Below are positions 9,600 through 16,598 of a stretch of DNA of 32,287 bases, one piece after another (the stretch's first letter is position 1; each line of letters starts with the position of its first letter). The notes under the pieces were generated by a model, which made no database searches, was not told the origin of the DNA, and saw nothing but the letters and a program-made list of their open reading frames with translations. This DNA comes from Oscillospiraceae bacterium. Its GTDB lineage: Bacteria; Bacillota; Clostridia; Oscillospirales; Ruminococcaceae. A program made the position numbers and the translations under genes. The DNA is taken from contig JALEQE010000094.1 in assembly GCA_022766825.1 (NCBI GenBank), forward strand, positions 1 to 32,287. The letters are read 5' to 3'.

Positions 9600-9628
9600 A
9601 CTTAGTAATACTACAATGTAAACTAAGT
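9600..9628 (+). promoter_or_regulatory. Candidate antitoxin operator (inverted repeat)
   Basis: ACTTAGT (9600-9606) and its reverse complement ACTAAGT (9622-9628) are separated by 15 bp and lie around the predicted start site. RelB/DinJ-type antitoxins autoregulate through such palindromes, so this is the natural operator candidate. Confidence 0.5.
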
Positions 9629-9649
9629 AAATTATAGAGAGGTGATTTA

Positions 9650-9907
9650 ATGAATACTAACACAGTTACTTGTTCTTTCGTTATGGACAGAGATGTCTAT
9701 AACGCGTTTAAAAGCATTGTATGCAAGCACGGTGAGAATGTAAAGGGAAACATCGTTAGGTATATGCAGAGCGTCATACAATACGATACTCCCAATGCAG
9801 ATACGATTTTGGCAATTCAAGAGGTTCAAAAATTGAAGAAAGACCCCAACAAGAAGATATACAGCTCTTTTAGTGAGGTACTGGAGGAACTTGACGACGA
9901 TGAATGA
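9650..9907 (+). CDS. Type II antitoxin, RelB/DinJ-like
   Basis: 85 aa, SD GAGAGGTGAT just upstream. The N-terminus (TVTCSFVMDRDVYNAFKSIVCKHGENVKGNIVRYMQS) fits a ribbon-helix-helix DNA-binding fold as in RelB/DinJ. The C-terminal half is Lys/Glu/Asp-rich with a short SFSEVLEEL segment suited to wrapping a toxin. Its stop overlaps the toxin start by 8 bp, the usual antitoxin-first arrangement. The assignment rests mainly on size, fold impression and pairing with a clear YafQ-type toxin. Confidence 0.8.
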   Translation: MNTNTVTCSFVMDRDVYNAFKSIVCKHGENVKGNIVRYMQSVIQYDTPNADTILAIQEVQKLKKDPNKKIYSSFSEVLEELDDDE

Positions 9908-10187
9908 AGAACCAAAGTATAACCTTGTACTAACTTCATTGTTTAAGAAAGACCTAAAAGCCGCAAAGAAAAGCGGTTACAATCTGCAACTGCTCAAAGA
10001 TGTGGTTGATACCCTTGCAATGGGCTTACCGTTAGATGAAAAGTATCAAGACCACAAACTCATTGGTAACTATCAAGGCTGCAGAGAGTGTCATATAACT
10101 CCCGACTGGTTATTGATTTATGAAATTGCCGAAGACGAACTCATTCTCTACCTTACCCGAACAGGAACGCACAGCAAGCTATTTTAA
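9900..10187 (+). CDS. Type II toxin, YafQ-type mRNA interferase
   Basis: 95 aa from the ATG at 9900. An earlier in-frame ATG at 9873 lies deep in the antitoxin gene and was not used; GGAGG at about 9882-9886 serves the 9900 start. The YafQ/RelE features are all visible: FKKDLKAAKKSGY, LPLDEKYQDHKLIGNYQGCRECHITPDWLLIY, LYLTRTGTHSKLF. The residues matching the YafQ catalytic set are His52, His65, Asp69 and the C-terminal His91. The family cleaves mRNA in the ribosome A site. The toxin looks intact. Confidence 0.9.
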   Translation: MNEEPKYNLVLTSLFKKDLKAAKKSGYNLQLLKDVVDTLAMGLPLDEKYQDHKLIGNYQGCRECHITPDWLLIYEIAEDELILYLTRTGTHSKLF

Positions 10188-10233
10188 GAAATATTCCATA
10201 CCTAAGAAGAGTATGTGTTATATAACGGCAACA

Positions 10234-10434
10234 CTATGACTGCACCGACAGGTACGGAGTACTATAACATAGCTGATTGATTGTTTTTTTTTCTCTTTTC
10301 ATTGGTTTTTCTTTGAATTTTGCGTCAAAAACCTGTTGAATTTCTTTTGGTTCCAATTCGTCACGGTCAATAACATCAAAGTTGTATGATAGAGGTTGGG
10401 ATTTATCGCGCAAACACTCTGCTACTATTGACAT
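10234..10434 (-). CDS. Doubtful short ORF in the inserted segment
   Basis: 66 codons from an ATG at 10434 (MSIVAECLRDKSQPLSYNFDVIDRDELEPKEIQ and a Lys-rich tail). No SD at normal spacing; the nearest purine run is ~17 bases away. I do not recognise the protein, and it may be a gene fragment carried in with the toxin-antitoxin pair or a chance ORF. On the plus strand, 10214-10280 also reads as a short protein-like stretch (EEYVLYNGNTMTAPTGTEYY) without a start, so this patch may be degraded coding DNA. Confidence 0.2.
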   Translation of the reverse strand: MSIVAECLRDKSQPLSYNFDVIDRDELEPKEIQQVFDAKFKEKPMKREKKTINQLCYSTPYLSVQS

Positions 10435-10446
10435 ATCAACATGGAC

Positions 10447-10492
10447 ATTCCTCAATCGCTTTGCAGTAATCTTCTTCCTCAAACGGTTCGCC
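10447..10492 (-). pseudogene. Internal fragment of the regulator-gene remnant
   Basis: 46 bp matching 10670-10715 of the intact gene with three differences, all synonymous on the minus strand (both encode GEPFEEEDYCKAIEE). It is the upstream continuation of the remnant at 9312-9443 and abuts the second copy of the terminator repeat at 10494. Confidence 0.75.
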
Positions 10493-10493
10493 T

Positions 10494-10673
10494 TAAAGCC
10501 GCTTTTGGGTTCTTCCAGAAGCGGCTTTCGTGTTTAATTGTTTATTGCTTGACGGCGCGAAGTTCTATATATCCTCTTGTTCCGATAGGTTCAAGTTGTA
10601 TTCTCGGATTGTCATTATCCCATTTTAAACCGATAACGGCGGGGTTGTAATTGTTCATTGAATACTGCAATTC
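10494..10673. repeat. Direct repeat, copy B (pairs with 9264-9443)
   Basis: The copy attached to the intact regulator gene; holds its 3' end and the terminator hairpin. Confidence 0.9.
10495..10528 (-). terminator. Terminator hairpin downstream of the regulator gene
   Basis: Same 14-bp stem and 6-nt loop as at 9265-9298. Read on the minus strand it follows the regulator stop codon by about 14 bases. The T-run on this strand is short (CTTTAAGG), so termination may be weaker than in the plus direction. Confidence 0.55.
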
Positions 10674-11420
10674 CTCAATCGCTTTGCAGTAATCCTCTTC
10701 CTCAAACGGCTCTCCCTGAAACATCATATATTTCGCGGCGGGTAAATCTATAACGTCAAAGCCCTGCGGGATTTGACCGTCATAATCAGCCGCGACCTCA
10801 ACTCCCTGTACATATTCGGAAGTATTCTCGGCGCGGAATTGTTCGGGGAGCCACATACAAACAGGCTCTCCGCCGAGAGATTTTATGCTTGTGAGTATTC
10901 CCCAGATGTCGCAGCCTACTTCCTGACAATAATCCCAATAATTGTCCGCTTTTTTGCCCCGTTTGATTATAACCTTTCTCGCGGGTTTTTTAACGGTTTG
11001 AATAAATACATTTTTCACTCTTTCCATAGTCGAGTTCTCCTTTTTCCAAAGTTTTCTGAATTTTACGCCGTATGGGGTAAACAGCGGTAGCGGTATGGGA
11101 TTTTTGGAGTATTCCTTGGGATTGCACGAAAATTCCTTGCGGAATGCCCTTTGATAGCCGTCTACACTTTCAAAGCCCATATCAAACGCTATGTCAATTA
11201 TCTTGACGTTTTCGTCACGCAGTCTTAACGCTGATTTTGAAAGCTTTAACCGTCTGATGTAATTGGCGGGGGAAAAGCCTGTCATTTCTTTGAAAATCCG
11301 CGACGAATACCACGGTGAATAGTTCGCCGTCTGCGCCAATTGAGCAAGCGAAATTTCTTCGGATATGTGTTTTTCAATGTAGCTTTGCATTCGCTGAACC
11401 GCTTCGATTTTGTCTGTCAC
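10542..11420 (-). CDS. AraC-family regulator with GyrI-like effector-binding domain
   Basis: 292 aa, starting at a GTG (11418-11420) preceded by a full-length SD GGAGGTGAT. The N-terminal ~105 residues are two AraC-type helix-turn-helix units (LAQLAQTANYSPWYSSRIFKEMTGFSP and IIDIAFDMGFESVDGYQRAFRKEF). Residues ~130-292 are an AraC effector-binding/GyrI-like domain (KVIIKRGKKADNYWDYC, GFDVIDLPAAKYMMFQGEPFEEEDY, IELRAVKQ). This layout is typical of one-component regulators of drug or small-molecule response, such as Rob or BmrR-like effectors. Ligand and targets cannot be told from sequence. A second, broken copy of its 3' end lies just downstream. Confidence 0.88.
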   Translation of the reverse strand: MTDKIEAVQRMQSYIEKHISEEISLAQLAQTANYSPWYSSRIFKEMTGFSPANYIRRLKLSKSALRLRDENVKIIDIAFDMGFESVDGYQRAFRKEFSCNPKEYSKNPIPLPLFTPYGVKFRKLWKKENSTMERVKNVFIQTVKKPARKVIIKRGKKADNYWDYCQEVGCDIWGILTSIKSLGGEPVCMWLPEQFRAENTSEYVQGVEVAADYDGQIPQGFDVIDLPAAKYMMFQGEPFEEEDYCKAIEELQYSMNNYNPAVIGLKWDNDNPRIQLEPIGTRGYIELRAVKQ

Positions 11421-11443
11421 TGTTTATCACCTCCGACATCATT

Positions 11444-11449
11444 ATTATA
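11444..11449 (-). promoter_or_regulatory. Candidate -10 box of the AraC/GyrI regulator gene
   Basis: TATAAT on the minus strand, about 24 bases upstream of the GTG start. No convincing -35 is seen 17 bases away, so an activator-dependent or weak promoter is possible. Confidence 0.35.
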
Positions 11450-11486
11450 CATCACTCAGCTATGAAATTTCTCGACTGTTTTTGTC

Positions 11487-11546
11487 AAAAAAAGTCACCT
11501 TAAATTCGTTGGATTGATTCGTGTCGCAATCGAATTTAAGGTGACT
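11487..11546 (-). terminator. Intrinsic terminator of the SPFH gene
   Basis: A perfect 16-bp inverted repeat (AGTCACCTTAAATTCG 11493-11508 with 11531-11546) has a 22-nt loop and is followed on the minus strand by seven T (11487-11493). It lies between the end of the SPFH gene and the promoter region of the AraC/GyrI gene. Confidence 0.85.
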
Positions 11547-11572
11547 GTGTCATATTGATTATGTAATGCTAA

Positions 11573-12646
11573 TTACAAAGAGCCGTTCGGCAATTCTTTC
11601 TTACTCAAATCTTGGCGTTTGATTTCGTTGTCTATGACAGCACCCGCATACGCCGCGCCGTGACTGATTTCCGAATTGTGACGGTCAATGCAAGCGTCGT
11701 TGACAATAGGCGGTTTTGGTTCGGGCTTTTTCTTTGCGTGTAAGGAATCGCCTATCCCGAGAGCCTCTCCCGCAATTCCGAGTGACGATACGATTTGCGT
11801 TAAATCGGTCGGCATAAAAATCTTGGTTGAGTTTCCGTTTGCGACTTCTTTCAGCGCGTCAAGACCTTTCAACTGCAAAACAGACTGTTCCACTTTGACG
11901 GAATTAAGTCTTGCGAGACCGTTCGCCTCAGCGTCGTATACAAGCTGAATACTCTTCGCTTTACCTTCCGCAAGAGCAATCTGCGCGTCGCGTTCCGCCT
12001 CGGCCGCGAGTACTTTCGCCTGTTTGTCGCCTTCTGCGCGTTTGATAACGGATTCCTGATGTGCCTCCGCTTCGAGTATTGCCTGACGTTTTTCGCGTTC
12101 GGCTCTCATCTGCTTTGTCATAACTTCCTGGATTTCCTGCGGCGGTTGGATATTCTTGATTTCTACACGGGTGATTTTAATTCCCCACGGGTCGGTTGCC
12201 TCGTCAAGAACGCCTATCATCTTCGCATTGATAGCGTCACGGGAAGAAAGTGTTTGGTCAAAGTCCATTTCGCCGACAATGTTACGGAGTGTTGTCGCGG
12301 CGAGGTTCTCAATCGCGAACATCGGGTTATCGATACCGTATGTAAACAATTTCGCGTCAAGTACCTGCATAAACACAACCGAGTCGATTGCCATTGTTAC
12401 GTTATCCTTTGTGATAACTCTCTGCGGCTGAAAATCAAGCGTGCGCTCTTTAAGCGATACCTTGTTGACGATTTTCTCGAAAAACGGTACTTTGAAATGC
12501 AGTCCCGAATTCCACGAGGACTTGTATTTTCCGAGAAACTCTGTTACCCAACAGCTTGCCTGTGGTACAACTCTGATACATTTGAACAGCAGAACAATTA
12601 CAAAAAACACGATAATACCAAGAATAACATATCCCGTAGTTCCCAT
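11573..12646 (-). CDS. SPFH/band-7 (stomatin, paraslipin-like) membrane protein
   Basis: 357 aa, SD GGAG upstream of the ATG. One N-terminal membrane helix (residues ~5-22) is followed by the SPFH domain (RVVPQASCWVTEFLGKYKSSWNSGLHFKVPF ... TTLRNIVGEMDFDQTLSSRDAINAKM ... WGIKITRVEIKNIQPP). A long Ala/Glu-rich coiled coil (~165-240) and a Lys/Pro linker to a polar tail follow. Such proteins form membrane microdomain scaffolds and modulate membrane proteases. The usual NfeD partner is not next to it here. The roughly 60-residue polar C-terminal tail is of unknown role. Confidence 0.9.
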   Translation of the reverse strand: MGTTGYVILGIIVFFVIVLLFKCIRVVPQASCWVTEFLGKYKSSWNSGLHFKVPFFEKIVNKVSLKERTLDFQPQRVITKDNVTMAIDSVVFMQVLDAKLFTYGIDNPMFAIENLAATTLRNIVGEMDFDQTLSSRDAINAKMIGVLDEATDPWGIKITRVEIKNIQPPQEIQEVMTKQMRAEREKRQAILEAEAHQESVIKRAEGDKQAKVLAAEAERDAQIALAEGKAKSIQLVYDAEANGLARLNSVKVEQSVLQLKGLDALKEVANGNSTKIFMPTDLTQIVSSLGIAGEALGIGDSLHAKKKPEPKPPIVNDACIDRHNSEISHGAAYAGAVIDNEIKRQDLSKKELPNGSL

Positions 12647-12732
12647 AATTTTCTCCTTTTCCTCCTTTGCGAAAATATAATTTTACACCTTTATTATATC
12701 ATATTACGACAAAAAAGTCAAGGCGAGAAATA

Positions 12733-14232
12733 TCAAAGGGTATTGATAAATTTCTCAAAAGCGGCTTTTCCGTTTTCGGTGCGTTTGAATACACCCGCGT
12801 CAAGAAGTACCTGCTCAAATACCGCGCCGACTTCCAATCTGATTATATCGGCGATGTTTTCCGCGTTCATTTCGGGGTGACGCGCTTTGACTGCGTTCGC
12901 CCATTCTGCGTGAGCGGCAGTTTGCGGGTTTTCCGTGAGGTCAAGCCCGTTCAACAGTGCGTTTTCAACCGCTTTAAGCTCTTCCGCGAGCCGTGACGGC
13001 AAAACCGCAAGCCCCATTACCTCGATAAGCCCGATGTTCTCCTTTTTTATGTGGAACAGCGAGGGGTTCGGGTGGAACAGTCCGAGCGGTCGTTCGGGTG
13101 TGGTGAGATTATTGCGAAGTACGAGGTCACATTCGTAAATCGCGCCGTGACGGCGGGCGATAGGCGTTATTGTGTTGTGCGGTTCGCCGTTTGTTTCGGC
13201 GAAAATGTCAACGCTTTCGTCGGAATAACCGCGCCACTTTTTCAGAATATGACTGCAAGCGGCGGCGAGCGTTTTTCTGTTTTCCGACTGTAGGCGAATA
13301 ACCGACATCGGCCACTTTACTATGCCCGCGCGAACGCCTTCAAAACGCGCCAAAGAGAATTCTTTTTCAATGGGCGCGGTTTCCATAGCAAACGTGTAAC
13401 GTCCGCCTTGAAAATGTTCGTGGCTTAAAATCGAGCCGCCGACTATCGGCAAATCCGCATTTGAGCCGACAAAATAGTGCGGAAGAATATCAAGCACATC
13501 AAACAGCTTTTTAAATACTGCATCGTCGATTTTCATCGCGGTGTGTTTTTCGTTGAATATTATGCAATGTTCATTGTAGTAACCGTAAGGTGAGTATTGC
13601 AACTGCCACGGTTCACCTTCCAAAGTGAGCGATACGGGACGGAGATTTTGCCGCGCAGGACGTTTGACGTTCCCTGAAAAGCCCGCGTTTTCGGGACAGA
13701 GCATACATTTCGGGTAATCCGCCGATTGAGCCGATTTTGCCGCCGCAATGTCGCGCGGGTCTTTTTCGGGTTTTGATCGGTTTATCGTGATGTCGAGTTC
13801 GCCGTATTCCGAATTGTATTTCCATTTAAGGTCGCGAGCCATTCTTCCCGCGCGTATGTAGTTCAGATTTTTGCTGAATTTGTAATAATCGTCCGTGGCG
13901 GTTTCGGGGGATTGTTCGTACAGAGTGCGGAAACGCGCGTTCACTTCGCGCGGCATAGGCGTTAATATTCCCATAAGTTTTGTATCGAAAAGGTCGCGGG
14001 AATTTGTCGTGTCGGTGATTATACCATTCTTTACAGCGTAATCAATAAGCGGGGCGAGAATATCGTCAATCTCCTCTCCCGAATACACGGCGGCGGAATT
14101 TTCCCAATCCGTAAGAATTAACGCTTGCATAAATTCGTTGCGGATAACATAAACGTCCTCTTTTGTGATAAGTCCGTTGTTCAGTCCGTAACCGATAAGC
14201 TTTTCAATATCATCGTAAATCATATTGTTCAT
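12733..14232 (-). CDS. galT: UDP-glucose--hexose-1-phosphate uridylyltransferase (Firmicutes type)
   Basis: 499 aa from the ATG at 14232; a TTG at 14238 and an ATG at 14223 are alternatives, and only a weak GGGG run is available, so the start is uncertain. Leloir pathway enzyme exchanging UMP between UDP-glucose and galactose 1-phosphate. Length (~500 aa) and motifs match the Firmicutes GalT class rather than the ~350-aa enterobacterial type: CMLCPENAGFSGN, YGYYNEHCIIFNEKH, and the active-site histidines in GGSILSHEHFQGG. Neither galK nor galE lies next to it, so it appears to be a single-gene unit. The short gap to the SPFH gene makes co-transcription with it possible. Confidence 0.92.
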   Translation of the reverse strand: MNNMIYDDIEKLIGYGLNNGLITKEDVYVIRNEFMQALILTDWENSAAVYSGEEIDDILAPLIDYAVKNGIITDTTNSRDLFDTKLMGILTPMPREVNARFRTLYEQSPETATDDYYKFSKNLNYIRAGRMARDLKWKYNSEYGELDITINRSKPEKDPRDIAAAKSAQSADYPKCMLCPENAGFSGNVKRPARQNLRPVSLTLEGEPWQLQYSPYGYYNEHCIIFNEKHTAMKIDDAVFKKLFDVLDILPHYFVGSNADLPIVGGSILSHEHFQGGRYTFAMETAPIEKEFSLARFEGVRAGIVKWPMSVIRLQSENRKTLAAACSHILKKWRGYSDESVDIFAETNGEPHNTITPIARRHGAIYECDLVLRNNLTTPERPLGLFHPNPSLFHIKKENIGLIEVMGLAVLPSRLAEELKAVENALLNGLDLTENPQTAAHAEWANAVKARHPEMNAENIADIIRLEVGAVFEQVLLDAGVFKRTENGKAAFEKFINTL

Positions 14233-14343
14233 CCCCAACCGCTTTAATATCTGTATAAAAAGTATAGCATATTATCATTGATTTTTCAATAGGTTTTGTC
14301 AAAACAATTCGTTTAAATCAGACGGAATTATTTAATTTTCTCC

Positions 14344-14381
14344 AAAATAAAACCGCGTTTTCGGAAAAGCGAAAACGCGGT
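14344..14381 (-). terminator. Intrinsic terminator of the Na/Pi symporter gene
   Basis: A perfect 12-bp stem (ACCGCGTTTTCG 14352-14363 with 14370-14381) has a 6-nt loop and is followed on the minus strand by TTTTATTTT. Confidence 0.85.
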
Positions 14382-14395
14382 CAAATTGTAGAAAA

Positions 14396-16156
14396 TCAAA
14401 CTTCGGGCAACGAATATTTTGTTTTGTATTGATTGAATTGGTCAATAAAGCCGCTTTTGTCGAGCTTTTTGAGTTCGGTCATATATTCGTGCGTATCCAT
14501 ATTGTTGTCGCTTATCTGAATAAGGTAAACGGCAATATTTGAGCAATGGTCGGAAACGCGTTCAAAGTTTGTAAGCAAATCTTGCAGAATAAAGCCAAGC
14601 TCTATTGTGCAAATACCGTCGCGCAAACGGTCTATGTGGCGATTTTTCAGTTCCGTGCGCAAAGTGTCGATAACATCTTCAAGCGGTTCAACCATTTTCG
14701 CTTTTTTAATATCAACGTTTACGAATGAAGAAATTGCCATATCGAGTATTTCGGTCACGGCATTTATCATAATCGCAACTTCTTTTTTCGCGGCGTGGGA
14801 GAAGTTAATCTTCTTTTCGTGCATTTCCTCGGCTGCCTCTTTGATGTTTACCGCGTGGTCGGAAATACGTTCGAGGTCGCCTATCGTGTGAAGTAGGTTG
14901 GAAACGATATGACTGTCCTCAACCGAGAGGTTCTTTGACGCGACTTGCAGAATATACGAACCGATTTTGTCCTCGTATATATCAATAGCGTTTTCGTTGT
15001 CAACAACGGTCTGCGCCGTTTCCTTGTCGTATTTGTCAAGCAGACTTATTGACATAAGCAAGGTTTTTTGAGTTAAGCGAGCCATTTTAAACGCTACGTT
15101 CTTGCATTGTTCGATAGCAACAGCGGGGGTTTTAAGAAAACGCTTGTCCAATATCGGAACTTCGTTTTCGCTTTCGCCGGGCTTGTCACGTATTGTAAGA
15201 CAAGCGAGCTTTTCGAGCTGTTTTGTAAACGGCAGAAACATTGCCGTTGCAAGCACGTTAAAGCAAGTGTGAATTATCGCGATACCCGTTGAGTTAAGCT
15301 GATTGGACAAAAACGGCATATCAATAAGACCGCTTATAAGATAAAACAGTGAAAGGAACACAATCGTGCCTATTACATTAAAATACAGGTGAACAATCGC
15401 AACACGTTTTGCGGATTTGTTCGCGCCGATTGAGGAAATAAGCGCAGTGACGCAAGAACCGATATTTTGTCCCAAAATAATGGGCAACGCAATGGAATAA
15501 GTTATTGTTCCGGTTTTATTGGAGAGCGTTTGCAAAATACCGATTGAAACCGACGAGGATTGAAGAACGGCGGTAAGCAACGCGCCTGCGAGTACTCCGA
15601 GGAACGGATTTGAGAACATTACCATAATGTTCGCGAACGCCTCGTTGTCTTTTAATCCCTCTGCGGCGGCGGACATTGAATTCATTCCGAACATCAGAAG
15701 CGAAAAACCGATCAGTATTGTACCGACTGTTCTCTTTTTGTCGGATTTCATAAACATTATCAGCACAATGCCAATAAGCGCCAGAACGGGAGTGAAATTT
15801 GTGGGGGTGAATAGAGCGACTATTCCCGTGCCGCTTACCGAGGACAGGCTCAACAGCCAGCTTGTCGCGGTTGTACCGATATTCGCGCCCATTATTACGC
15901 CGATAGCCTGCGACAATTTCATTATACCCGAGTTTACAAAACCAACCATCATAACGGTGGTTGCCGCCGAGGACTGTATCAGCGCGGTAACACCCGCGCC
16001 CAGTGCAACGCCTTTCAGCGGATTAGAAGTCATTTTTTCGAGCCAGTGTTCGAGTTTGCCGCCCGCGAGCTTTTCCAAAGCGTCGGACAAAGTGTGCATA
16101 CCGAACATAAATACGGCAAGACCGCCCAACAGTGATAATACATCTTGAAACGTCAT
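14396..16156 (-). CDS. Na+/phosphate symporter (NptA/PNaS family) with PhoU-like domain
   Basis: 586 aa from the ATG at 16156 (GGGAG seven bases upstream); an in-frame start at 16198 adds 14 residues but lacks an SD. Two inverted Na/Pi-cotransporter repeats carry the paired signatures LIQSSAATTVMMVGFV (~60) and AVLQSSSVSIGILQTL (~200). About eight or nine membrane helices reach residue ~330. The C-terminal ~220 residues are helical and PhoU-like (IGDLERISDHAVNIKEAAEE, FERVSDHCSNIAVYLIQ), with two ER.SDH.NI metal-binding motifs. The protein likely imports phosphate with Na+, with the PhoU part sensing state. This fits the Na+-type ATP synthase in the same window. Confidence 0.9.
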   Translation of the reverse strand: MTFQDVLSLLGGLAVFMFGMHTLSDALEKLAGGKLEHWLEKMTSNPLKGVALGAGVTALIQSSAATTVMMVGFVNSGIMKLSQAIGVIMGANIGTTATSWLLSLSSVSGTGIVALFTPTNFTPVLALIGIVLIMFMKSDKKRTVGTILIGFSLLMFGMNSMSAAAEGLKDNEAFANIMVMFSNPFLGVLAGALLTAVLQSSSVSIGILQTLSNKTGTITYSIALPIILGQNIGSCVTALISSIGANKSAKRVAIVHLYFNVIGTIVFLSLFYLISGLIDMPFLSNQLNSTGIAIIHTCFNVLATAMFLPFTKQLEKLACLTIRDKPGESENEVPILDKRFLKTPAVAIEQCKNVAFKMARLTQKTLLMSISLLDKYDKETAQTVVDNENAIDIYEDKIGSYILQVASKNLSVEDSHIVSNLLHTIGDLERISDHAVNIKEAAEEMHEKKINFSHAAKKEVAIMINAVTEILDMAISSFVNVDIKKAKMVEPLEDVIDTLRTELKNRHIDRLRDGICTIELGFILQDLLTNFERVSDHCSNIAVYLIQISDNNMDTHEYMTELKKLDKSGFIDQFNQYKTKYSLPEV

Positions 16157-16233
16157 ATCGCAACTCCCGATAATATACAGATGATCTTTCTTTATCATCT
16201 TTTCTTTTTTCCGTCTTTTTCTTATACATTTCT

Positions 16234-16239
16234 ATTATA
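16234..16239 (-). promoter_or_regulatory. Candidate -10 box of the Na/Pi symporter gene
   Basis: TATAAT on the minus strand, about 78 bases upstream of the start codon. A short dyad (TACA-AA-TGTA, 16251-16260) lies near the -35 area and could be a regulator site; no clear PhoP/PhoB box was recognised. Confidence 0.35.
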
Positions 16240-16405
16240 CAGGATTATTTTACAAATGTACAGAGGTTTTTAAAAAATATTTAAAGAAAATTTTGCACAT
16301 TTCGTCAATGATAATCAAAAGCGACAGCGTTTTGTGCTGTTTGTTGTGAAAAATGCCGATTTTCTAAAATGTTAAAAAAACCGTCGGCGCAGGGGGCATT
16401 TTCTC

Positions 16406-16434
16406 TTGACAAAAACGGATGAATGGGTTATAAT
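16406..16434 (+). promoter_or_regulatory. Sigma-A promoter of the pyr operon
   Basis: Perfect -35 TTGACA (16406-16411) and -10 TATAAT (16429-16434), spacer 17 bp. The start site is expected near 16441, leaving a leader of about 158 nt before pyrR. Confidence 0.9.
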
Positions 16435-16440
16435 ATTAAA

Positions 16441-16580
16441 AGTATATGCGGCTTTTAAGTCGGCGCGGGACGCCGAAAAGGTTGGCGAAACAATTCAAAT
16501 GGGCAAATTGCGTGTAACTCCGTCTTGCCCTACGAAAAATCGAACCCGAATGCCGCTTTGTCAAGCGGTATTTTTTTTAG
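16441..16580 (+). promoter_or_regulatory. pyr operon leader with transcription attenuator
   Basis: The leader contains several competing stems: CGGCG/CGCCG (16461-16465 with 16471-16475), CGCC/GGCG (16471-16474 with 16483-16486), CAATT/AATTG (16491-16495 with 16506-16510), GGGCAA/TTGCCC (16501-16506 with 16525-16530) and GCGGC (about 16448-16452), which could pair with GCCGC in the terminator. The last two and the terminator are mutually exclusive in part, as in attenuation. The classical PyrR box (ARUCCNGNGAGGYU) is not present; the nearest stretch, ending AAAAGGUU at 16475-16482, matches only about 8 of 12 fixed positions. The ligand or protein read by this leader is therefore uncertain; PyrR is the default guess. 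Confidence 0.65.
16550..16578 (+). terminator. Attenuator terminator upstream of pyrR
   Basis: A 9-bp stem (ATGCCGCTT 16550-16558 with AAGCGGTAT 16563-16571, one wobble) has a TGTC loop and eight T (16571-16578). It ends about 20 bases before pyrR, so it should control read-through into the operon. Confidence 0.9.
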
Positions 16581-16598
16581 ATTAAATGGGGTGAGAAT

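Larger units (their letters stand above)
9444..10447. mobile_element. ~1-kb inserted segment carrying the toxin-antitoxin pair
   Basis: The segment separates two pieces of one regulator-gene remnant (9264-9443 and 10447-10492). The triplet TTC occurs at both junctions (9441-9443 and 10448-10450), as a 3-bp target duplication would leave. No transposase or clear terminal inverted repeats are visible; only an internal 10-bp inverted repeat near the ends (9484-9493 and 10424-10433). The DNA is more A+T-rich than its surroundings. Mechanism unknown. Confidence 0.55.

Noticed and set aside
12059-12996. Long plus-strand ORFs over the SPFH and galT genes
   Set aside because: Antisense shadows; the minus-strand frames carry clear domains and SD sites.
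16441-16580. pyr leader as a known metabolite riboswitch
   Set aside because: Conserved cores of the ZTP, THF, PRPP (ykkC), c-di-GMP and purine classes were looked for by eye and not found; kept as an unassigned attenuator.
16586-16594. ATG-GGG-TGA mini-ORF on the pyrR SD
   Set aside because: Two codons only; probably chance overlap with the GGGGTGAG SD. A coupling role cannot be excluded but nothing supports it.
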